Of a DNA stretch of 64,000 nt, positions 57,935-64,000 are shown in pieces. Location of the stretch: the NCBI GenBank assembly GCA_018902755.1, contig JAHIQI010000069.1, positions 62,001 to 126,000 of the forward strand, read 5' to 3'. The first letter of the stretch is position 1. The number at the start of each line of letters is the position of its first letter. Under the pieces are notes generated by a model. That model was given only the letters and a program-made list of their open reading frames with translations, was not told the origin of the DNA and did not search any database. The position numbers were made by a program, and so were the translations under genes. The DNA is from Pseudomonadota bacterium (GTDB taxonomy: Bacteria; Desulfobacterota; Desulfarculia; Desulfarculales; Desulfarculaceae).

Positions 57935-58450
57935 GTGTACCGGGTGCACCAGCGTTGGGATGAGGCCCAATCCGAGCATTATGACTGGGGCTATTGGGTC
58001 AATTACCTGGATGAGCTCATGGAGATCGCCCTGAAAGACCTGGCCTCGGTTGATCCCCATGCGTATTGCCAAGAGCTGATTCTGCAGAATCCGGAAGGCT
58101 TGGCCCTGGCAGCCTTGACCAAATACCAGGAGCTCATGTCACCAATTAAACTAAGCAAGCGGATCATGCCAGCCTTGGTCTTGCGGGCTGCCCAGACAAA
58201 CCAGGCCACCCGGCCTCCGGATCCCTGGCAGCGGCCTCTGCCTATGCAGGCCGATGTTTTTTACAACTGCTGCTGCAACGGCCAGGATGCGAAACCATCG
58301 CTTAACAATCCCCGCGCGTTGGTTCGTGTGAAGGAAAATCTGGAAGCGGCCGGCGTGGACACAGGCCTGCTGTCCCGCATCGCTCCCGCCTTCGTCATGG
58401 TCAATTATGCCGACGGCTGGGTTTTGCTAGACATCGCCAGAGGCCATTGA
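57935..58450 (+). CDS. Hypothetical protein of accessory block (171 aa)
   Basis: Unrecognised soluble, helix-rich protein. Notable segments are WGYWVNYLDELMEIAL and FYNCCCNGQD with three consecutive Cys. The first available start is GTG with no clear ribosome site; the frame stays open about 24 bases upstream (DYVSEEVKNF) to a stop, so the gene may have lost its 5' end when the neighbouring IS inserted. It begins a run of five same-strand genes. Confidence 0.55.
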   Translation: MYRVHQRWDEAQSEHYDWGYWVNYLDELMEIALKDLASVDPHAYCQELILQNPEGLALAALTKYQELMSPIKLSKRIMPALVLRAAQTNQATRPPDPWQRPLPMQADVFYNCCCNGQDAKPSLNNPRALVRVKENLEAAGVDTGLLSRIAPAFVMVNYADGWVLLDIARGH

Positions 58451-58500
58451 TTCGGCATGGGCGGCTTAGGGCCTAAACAAGGGCTATTGAGAGGGACAAA

Positions 58501-59397
58501 ATGGCAAGGGTAGTTAACTTCCCATTGGCGCGGAGACTGGCCCAGTCACGCTCCTGGATTTGGGATAATTTCTGGCACCAGGTTTGGGACCGTCTGCCTC
58601 TGAAGCCCAGCGATGATCAGCGGGGACGGCTGGAACTGTACATGGGGGCATGCTACGACGTGCTACCTAGAATCTGCAGTATCGTGGTGCCTCCGCCCCT
58701 GTGGCTGCCAGAAGTGGTCAAAAACAAACGCAGTGATCGCTCGCCCTGGCCTCCGCAGGAAAGCGAGGATTGGGAGATCATAATCGCCGCGGTGAAGGCG
58801 GCCTTCGTCTCCCTGGAAAAGATCGCCCGAGACGGGGGTGAAGGGCCGGATTTTCCCCCACGCAAGAAGACCATGCCCACGCCTCCTGACGCCCTCTGGA
58901 CGGCGATTTGGCCGCAAGTCGAGCCCAACCTGCCCACCGACCGGCAAGCCCGGTTTATAAGCGCTCTGATCAAGGAGATAGGCTGGCTGCGAAGGGCCAT
59001 GAGCTACGAGCCAGTGGAAGACACCACTGCCTGGATCATAAGCATGCTACGCAAACTCAGCGCCCCCGTCTGGCCTCCTACCGATAGGCGAGTATGGGGC
59101 AAGCTGGCCGGCGTGCTCAGGGAACATCGATACGATTTAAGAGCCGTACACCGCCAATCCCGCCGCACGCAGGTCCAGAACAAGCGGATTTGGGCATTGG
59201 TGGCCCAGAACTTCGGCGGAGACAGGGATTACCTGGATGAGATCCTACGGCAGAACTTCCCCAAGGCTCAGCGCAAGGGCAGGGATGGCCGCTTTGCGCC
59301 CAGCACCAAGGAGTTGTCCATCAAGGAGGCCTCCCGATTGATCGACATGCTGAAGCACACACGCGTTGGCGACAGGCATTGGAGACTAAGGGGATGA
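58501..59397 (+). CDS. Hypothetical protein with GemA/Mu gp16-like C-terminus
   Basis: A 298-residue protein, rich in Trp and Arg, no signal or membrane segment. The C-terminal part (KRIWALVAQNFGGDRDYL... then ELSIKEASRLIDMLK) follows the pattern of the small C-terminal domain of phage regulator GemA (Mu gp16) and related replication proteins. The N-terminal 220 residues are unrecognised. GAGAGGGA precedes the ATG. The stop overlaps the next gene by 4 bp. A phage origin is inference. Confidence 0.6.
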   Translation: MARVVNFPLARRLAQSRSWIWDNFWHQVWDRLPLKPSDDQRGRLELYMGACYDVLPRICSIVVPPPLWLPEVVKNKRSDRSPWPPQESEDWEIIIAAVKAAFVSLEKIARDGGEGPDFPPRKKTMPTPPDALWTAIWPQVEPNLPTDRQARFISALIKEIGWLRRAMSYEPVEDTTAWIISMLRKLSAPVWPPTDRRVWGKLAGVLREHRYDLRAVHRQSRRTQVQNKRIWALVAQNFGGDRDYLDEILRQNFPKAQRKGRDGRFAPSTKELSIKEASRLIDMLKHTRVGDRHWRLRG

Positions 59398-59768
59398 CCA
59401 GGATTTATGGCATCCCTGACAAGCAGCTCTTCAGGCTGGCGAAGGCCGCTGGCAGAGATGATGCAATGATGCCAAATCTCAGGGACCAAAATTCAGAACT
59501 CACACCCAACCCCTTAGGGGTTAAGCGGAATTTTTCCTGCCAGCATTACGAAGATTGCCTGGATCGCGCTGTGATCGAATCTTGGGCCGGGTTTTCCTGT
59601 GAAATATGCGGCCTGCGCAACGAGGCAGACGGGATCGCGCCGCCGCCGGATGCCCGGAATTATTTTTCTCCAAAGGATTCTAATCTCGCCGGCGGCCATG
59701 CTGTGAGTTCCGAGGAAAGGGGAGAGAAAGGCCTGTGGACAACCATCGTGGAACTGATGGAGCGGTGA
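59394..59768 (+). CDS. Small protein with cysteine cluster, accessory block
   Basis: A 124-residue protein with FSCQHYEDCLDRA and, 13 residues on, FSCEICGLRN: a CX6C plus CX2C arrangement that could bind one zinc. The N-terminus (IYGIPDKQLFRLAKAAGRDDAM) is helical. ATG at 59394 overlaps the preceding stop (ATGA). Not recognised; likely co-regulated with its neighbours. Confidence 0.6.
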   Translation: MTRIYGIPDKQLFRLAKAAGRDDAMMPNLRDQNSELTPNPLGVKRNFSCQHYEDCLDRAVIESWAGFSCEICGLRNEADGIAPPPDARNYFSPKDSNLAGGHAVSSEERGEKGLWTTIVELMER

Positions 59769-59941
59769 TGGATTTGAAAAGCTTAAAAACTGAGATATCC
59801 GCATTACGAACCAGAGCGCGGAAGCTGTCACGGGCAGTGAGAAGACCAGATTTTTGGTGCAAGGCATCCAGAGTCATAGAGAGTCTTGCCCTGGAAAGCC
59901 GCCGCCTGCGCTCCGCACGGGAGCACCTGGGACTTTTGTAG
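59768..59941 (+). CDS. Small basic coiled-coil protein (57 aa)
   Basis: A 57-residue, Arg-rich, almost wholly helical protein (LKTEISALRTRARKLSRAVRR, cited in part as SALRTRARKL). Its ATG overlaps the stop of the preceding gene by one base (TGATG), and the next gene follows at 2 bp, so the order is kept by translational coupling. Its reality rests on that context. Function unknown. Confidence 0.5.
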   Translation: MDLKSLKTEISALRTRARKLSRAVRRPDFWCKASRVIESLALESRRLRSAREHLGLL

Positions 59942-59943
59942 TT

Positions 59944-60321
59944 ATGCCTGTCATTTATCCACTAGAGGTCGTTCGAGAGGCTTGCGCCCTGTATAGAAGC
60001 GGTCTTTCCATGGAAGACGTAGCAGAACGCATGCGGCGCAAAGGCCACAAGGCCTTCAACGCTGAAACCATCCGCCGCTGGACGCACAAGTACGGTCTGG
60101 TGGAGGATCACGTGAAAGCAACCAAAGACAGCGTCAACGCGGCACTGATGTTGGAATCGCAATGCGCGACCAATGAACTCCTGGAGGTGAGCCTAAATGC
60201 CCGCAAGGCAGTAACCAAAAAATTGTCTTCTGGTGGTATCGCTTCCCAGAAGGCCGTGAGGCTTTTAAATAAAATCGACGCTTTGATATTGGACCTGGTC
60301 GACGCGAATATGAAGCCCTGA
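59944..60321 (+). CDS. Helix-turn-helix protein, terminase-small-subunit-like
   Basis: A 125-residue protein with an N-terminal helix-turn-helix (VREACALYRSGLSMEDVAERM, then AETIRRWTHKYG) and a helical C-terminal half (LLNKIDALILDLVD). The shape is that of phage small terminase subunits or transposon-type DNA-binding proteins. It closes the five-gene run; no large terminase, integrase or structural gene is nearby. Confidence 0.6.
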   Translation: MPVIYPLEVVREACALYRSGLSMEDVAERMRRKGHKAFNAETIRRWTHKYGLVEDHVKATKDSVNAALMLESQCATNELLEVSLNARKAVTKKLSSGGIASQKAVRLLNKIDALILDLVDANMKP

Positions 60322-60696
60322 CGGCGGGAGCAGTTAGTTGTGGGCTGTATCGTGCCCACTTAAATCACTTGTAAATCCTCCAGTAAAGCGCTCCTTGCCA
60401 GCCGAAATGAAGTGAGCTTCGCAAGGTGTCCATCGGAGTGGATAATATTACTGTTCGCCCTGCACGACCTCCCTGCACCCCCAGGAATCAGCCCTCCATA
60501 AGATTTTTTACTGTCAATTTAGTAGTTGTTTGATCCAGCCCAACCAATTGGCCCTTGTCTTTGCATGACCCTGGAATTAAGATCAAAGCCCCATGGTGAC
60601 TCCTGGGAATCTAGATGGCGAATATAGGGGATTAGGTAAAATCAACAATCGTTGAAAAGTTGCGGCCGCAGATCGGAGCCTAAGTAGTCAGCAACG
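60322..60696. other. Gene-free stretch after the accessory block
   Basis: No supported gene. A 6-bp hairpin (GTGGGC at 60340-60345, GCCCAC at 60354-60359) lies 18 bases after the preceding stop and could be a weak terminator. No attachment-site repeat was recognised. Confidence 0.5.
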
Positions 60697-62061
60697 ATGA
60701 AAAGGGATTTTTCAAGGGCGGCGTTCTATACTGTCGCAACGGTCGTTTTTATTGCTTCGGTCTTTGTTTTCGGTCTGTATTCCGGATATGGCCGTACCTC
60801 CGTCTTTCAGGCGGTAAACAGCTTTTTCGGGGGTATAGGCAGGTTGATGTCCGCCGCCAAAGACGAGGCCTTCGTAATTTCCAAAATCGAGCCCACTCAC
60901 TTTCTGCAGCCGTCGCGCTATCCGGGCTCCGGCGTCACCACAAACAAATTTCTCTCAAACGACCGATCATTTGTATTGCTGGCCGGTTTTTTCGAGGGCA
61001 ACAATCAGATAAGGTTGGTGCGCCGCGATGGTTCCGTGGTGGCCAAGTGGCCGCTGAAATTCAGCGAAATTTTTAAGGACACTAGCCATATACACCTGCC
61101 GCCCCAAACTGATTGGAACATAGACGTTCACGGAGCCCTGGTTTTGCCGGATGGCTCGGTGGTGTTTAATTTCGAGTACGGCGGGCTGGTCAAAATCGAC
61201 CGTTTCAACCAGGTGGTCTGGACCTTGCCCAGGGAAACCCATCACTCAGTGGAAACCGCCAAGGATGGAGGTTTCTGGGTCTGCGCCAGACGCTTTCACC
61301 CCCAGGGCAGCCGGTCTGCATTCGAGCCGTTCCAGACGCCGTACAACGAGGACACCATTTTAAAGGTATCTGAAGACGGCAAGGTCGTCCGCGAAATATC
61401 AGTGCCCAAGTTGTTTTATGATAACGGGTTGGAGAGCCTGCTCACCTCTACCGGGGACTATTTCCTCAAGGAGATGGCTTGGGACGGGGAGATCGTGCAC
61501 CTCAATAAAGTCGGGGAACTCTCCCCCAACCTAGCCGGCAAGTTTCCCATGTTCCAAGCGGGCGATTTGATTATCTCGCTTCGCAAGTACAACCTGCTGG
61601 CGGTGCTGTCGCCCAAAACGAGGAGGATCAAATGGTGGCGAATAGGGCCGTGGGTGCGCCAGCATGATCCGGAATTTACCAAGTCGGGCACCATAATCAT
61701 TTTCGACAATAATGCCTATAGGACCGCTTTCGGCGGCGAGTTGAGTCAAGATAAGAGCTTGTTGAGCATCCCCCGCGCCTCCAAAATTTTATCCTTTAAC
61801 CCAAACACCGGCGAAATCCAAAATATCTACGGCCAAAGAAAAGGCCAGGAGTTGTTGTCCGTGCTGCGGGGCAAGGTGCAGGCGACTCCGGACAACGGGC
61901 TGTTAATTACCGAGTTCGAAGGCGGCAGGGTGTTTCAAACCGATGCCCAGGGGCAAATAGTTTGGCAATATATCAACCGCTATGATGAGGACCATGTGGC
62001 TGAAATCACCGAAGCCCGTCTATATCCGGCGGACTACTTCACCGTCAAGGACTGGCGATAG
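60697..62061 (+). CDS. Arylsulfotransferase-family (ASST-like) protein
   Basis: A 454-residue protein with one N-terminal membrane helix (about residues 9-28) and a beta-propeller-like domain of the arylsulfotransferase family, shown by repeated blade patterns: HGALVLPDGSVVFNFEYGGLVKID, HHSVETAKDGGFWV and QATPDNGLLITEFEGGRVFQ (short parts cited). The first His pair (HHS) may be catalytic, as in ASST. Enzymatic sulfate transfer is not certain; many relatives are uncharacterised. It is followed at 40 bp by a membrane glycosyltransferase. Confidence 0.72.
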   Translation: MKRDFSRAAFYTVATVVFIASVFVFGLYSGYGRTSVFQAVNSFFGGIGRLMSAAKDEAFVISKIEPTHFLQPSRYPGSGVTTNKFLSNDRSFVLLAGFFEGNNQIRLVRRDGSVVAKWPLKFSEIFKDTSHIHLPPQTDWNIDVHGALVLPDGSVVFNFEYGGLVKIDRFNQVVWTLPRETHHSVETAKDGGFWVCARRFHPQGSRSAFEPFQTPYNEDTILKVSEDGKVVREISVPKLFYDNGLESLLTSTGDYFLKEMAWDGEIVHLNKVGELSPNLAGKFPMFQAGDLIISLRKYNLLAVLSPKTRRIKWWRIGPWVRQHDPEFTKSGTIIIFDNNAYRTAFGGELSQDKSLLSIPRASKILSFNPNTGEIQNIYGQRKGQELLSVLRGKVQATPDNGLLITEFEGGRVFQTDAQGQIVWQYINRYDEDHVAEITEARLYPADYFTVKDWR

Positions 62062-62101
62062 CTCCCCAGAGGCCCGCGCTTCAAGCACCCTTAGGCAAGG
62101 C

Positions 62102-63757
62102 ATGGACGTGACCCAGAGTGGAGAAAAAAGTGAAGCCCCATCAACGCCCCGCGAGGCGGGAAAGTCGTTGCGGCGTTGGGATTGGCTGGTGGCGGCAGGC
62201 GTGGCTTTGGTCATGTTTTTGGCAGGCGTTTGGTTCATGGTCCCCGGTGTTTGCGGCACCTACCACGATGACGCCATTTATGTGTGCACCGCCAAGTCCC
62301 TGGCCGAAGGGCAAGGCTACCGGCTGATTAACCTTCCCGGCTCTCCGCCGCAGGCTAAGTATCCCATTATATATCCGGCCTTGCTGGCCATGGTTTGGAA
62401 GCTGGGGCCGTCTTCCCCCGATAATATCTCCGTAATGCAGGTTATAAACATCCTGTTGAGTTCTTTGGCGTTGGGCTTTGGCTATTTGTATTTGTTGTCT
62501 TGCAAATACTGCGGCCGCTTGGCCGCGGCGTTGATTATGGCCATATGCGCCACCTCGTACCATTTCCTGCAATTTGCCACATTGACCCTGTCCGAGCCGC
62601 TATTTTTACTTACCGCGGTGCTGGCCCTGTGGGCTTTGGAAAGCGGGGATACTCATACTTCCGAGAATTGGCTCCTTGGCTTTTTGTTAGGGTTGCTGCT
62701 GGCGGTCCCTTTCCTGGTCAGGAGCATGGGCATAGTCTTGGTCGTGGCGGGCCTGTTATACCTGTGGCGGCAAAAACGCAGAGTGTTGCCGGTCTTGCTG
62801 GGAACCTTGGCCGGAGTGCTGCCCTGGATCGCCTGGATGGCTTGGAACTTTTTGGAGGTCAACAGGGACCCAAGCGCCGTCTACTACACCGGCTATATAA
62901 AGTGGTACCTGTCCATGGGCCTGCCTTCGCTGCTCAAGGTGGCGATTTACAATCTCTGGTATCTGTTGCTGTCCCTGCCTCTGGCGGCTATTCCCGGGGT
63001 GGCGGCGGCTGTCGGTGGGGGAATTTTGATCGCCGTAGCCTGCGTGGTGGGGGTAGTTTTCATCGTTGGCACGTTGACGATATATACAAAATGGCGCTTG
63101 TTGGCCCTGTTCAACCTGCTTTATCTGGCCTTGGTCGTGGTATGGGCCTGGCCCCCCTTTCGGTTCGTTGTTGCCGTCATGCCCTTGCTGTTGGTGGTCA
63201 TCCCCGTAGGCTGGCGAAACCTAGCCAAACGTTTTGCGGGCATAAAACTCCTGACCTGGACCCAGGTCGTCGTCGTGCTGGCTCTGGTCGGGTTCAATCT
63301 GGCGGCGTCTTCCAGGCTGCACGCCTTGCGCGTAGCCACCGGTTATCCGCACACGAGCCAAAAATCCATGCTGGTGGTCTGGTCCTCTTATCAGGCATTG
63401 TTCGCCTGGGTGAAAGAAAACACCGCACCCGCCAGCGTACTGATAACCGGCCTGGACTCCATGCTCTACCTCTACACCGGGCGAAAGAGCATGCGGGCCT
63501 TTGTGGCGGAACCGGCCAAGCTTTTTTATGGTGGGGTGGGAGATCCTCTGGGTGGAACCCCTGCCTTGAAAAAGCTCATGTACGAGTATCGTCCGCAATA
63601 CTTGGTGGATGTGCCCATGCCGGGGTTTTCCGAAGCAAACTCCCTGCGGGACAACATCGCTGAAGTGCTGCAAAAATCTCCCGGGTTCCTGGGGAAAGTG
63701 TACGCCGGCCGGGACAAACGGTTCGCGGTTTACCGAATCAACTATATAGACAATTAG
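62102..63757 (+). CDS. Membrane glycosyltransferase (GT39/ArnT-like)
   Basis: A 551-residue polytopic protein with about 11-12 transmembrane helices and a C-terminal soluble domain (about residues 430-551). The first periplasmic loop has YHDDAIYVCTAKSLAEGQG, the acidic pair typical of lipid-linked-sugar transferases (GT-C). Such enzymes move sugars from polyprenyl phosphate to protein, lipid or glycan; the acceptor is unknown. ATG at 62102 chosen because the upstream 40 codons overlap the preceding gene. Paired with the ASST-like protein, it suggests envelope-glycan modification. Confidence 0.8.
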   Translation: MDVTQSGEKSEAPSTPREAGKSLRRWDWLVAAGVALVMFLAGVWFMVPGVCGTYHDDAIYVCTAKSLAEGQGYRLINLPGSPPQAKYPIIYPALLAMVWKLGPSSPDNISVMQVINILLSSLALGFGYLYLLSCKYCGRLAAALIMAICATSYHFLQFATLTLSEPLFLLTAVLALWALESGDTHTSENWLLGFLLGLLLAVPFLVRSMGIVLVVAGLLYLWRQKRRVLPVLLGTLAGVLPWIAWMAWNFLEVNRDPSAVYYTGYIKWYLSMGLPSLLKVAIYNLWYLLLSLPLAAIPGVAAAVGGGILIAVACVVGVVFIVGTLTIYTKWRLLALFNLLYLALVVVWAWPPFRFVVAVMPLLLVVIPVGWRNLAKRFAGIKLLTWTQVVVVLALVGFNLAASSRLHALRVATGYPHTSQKSMLVVWSSYQALFAWVKENTAPASVLITGLDSMLYLYTGRKSMRAFVAEPAKLFYGGVGDPLGGTPALKKLMYEYRPQYLVDVPMPGFSEANSLRDNIAEVLQKSPGFLGKVYAGRDKRFAVYRINYIDN

Positions 63758-63785
63758 GCATCACGCCAAAAGACGCCTGCACATC

Positions 63786-64000
63786 TCACGTTTTTCTTAG
63801 ATTGCGGTGGGCGGGGATGTAGTCTTTCAGCTCAAAGGGCGTCATCACGCTGCTGATGGTCTCCCCGCGCTGCTCGATGTTGCTTTCCCGCACTGTGCCG
63901 ATGGCGCCCGAGGCCAGGCGTAGATGCTCCACCCTGAGCGGGTTTATACCCATTATGCGGGCACAGGTGGCGTCCACTGCGGGCAGGTTTTTGCCAATTA
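63786..64000 (-). CDS. DUF362-family protein, C-terminal part (5' end outside window)
   Basis: The frame is open to the window edge and ends in this piece of about 71 residues. The segment LPAVDATCARIMGINPLRVEHL is characteristic of the DUF362 family of Fe-S-associated proteins common in anaerobes. No GTG or ATG near the edge is a convincing start, so the gene continues beyond base 64000. Convergent with the glycosyltransferase gene, 28 bp apart. Confidence 0.8.
   Translation of the reverse strand, partial: IGKNLPAVDATCARIMGINPLRVEHLRLASGAIGTVRESNIEQRGETISSVMTPFELKDYIPAHRNLRKT

Noticed and set aside
1..64000. CRISPR array, rRNA or tRNA genes
   Set aside because: No regularly spaced short repeats and no tRNA-like cloverleaf or rRNA sequence was recognised.

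Overview
The window is chromosomal DNA from a high-GC, Gram-negative bacterium, most probably a strictly anaerobic member of the Desulfobacterota (former Deltaproteobacteria). Pointers are two SurA/PpiC-type periplasmic foldases, an outer-membrane barrel protein, a DUF116 protein, a CCG-domain (HdrD-like) iron-sulfur protein, a ThiC paralogue (BzaF type, oxygen-sensitive radical chemistry) under a cobalamin riboswitch, NtrB/NtrC-type two-component systems, and frequent GTG/TTG starts. No rRNA, tRNA or CRISPR array was seen. The genus is not identifiable from the sequence alone.

Layout. 1-3.5 kb: 3' part of mfd, two peptidyl-prolyl isomerases and a small membrane protein. 3.5-5.7 kb: a gap with two palindromes, then a histidine kinase/lone receiver pair. 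5.8-12.5 kb: glycogen synthase, a triple-GAF kinase, an HdrD-like Fe-S protein and a tandem pair of small secreted proteins. 12.5-18.8 kb: a TIR/pentapeptide protein in an AT-rich patch, a radical SAM protein, an rRNA methyltransferase, an SDR, and bzaF behind its riboswitch. 18.8-26.4 kb: housekeeping and hypothetical genes (nucleoside kinase, thioesterases, DUF116, patatin, sirtuin, uracil methyltransferase, phospholipase C-like). 26.5-34.3 kb: one tight operon xseA, M23 peptidase, xseB, ispA, dxs, tlyA, M18 peptidase, zinc-ribbon protein. 34.3-42.3 kb: LysE exporter, rpsU, patatin, rarA, pgi and an NtrB/NtrC-like pair.

42.3-45.4 kb: an operon gatC-gatA-methyltransferase bracketed by two copies of a roughly 260-bp MITE with terminal inverted repeats. 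45.4-52.2 kb: a minus-strand operon (small symporter accessory protein, sodium:solute symporter, LysM-like protein, histone deacetylase-family protein) divergent from a MoxR ATPase, Tag DNA glycosylase and VWA protein operon; matching palindromic operator-like sites lie at both promoters.

52.2-64 kb: a visibly AT-richer accessory region: an SGNH-like protein with no N-terminal anchor, a decayed TRAP receptor fragment, a 7TMR-DISM diguanylate cyclase, an omptin-like outer-membrane protein, an IS3 remnant, a five-gene block with phage-like features, an arylsulfotransferase-like protein with a membrane glycosyltransferase, and the end of a DUF362 gene.
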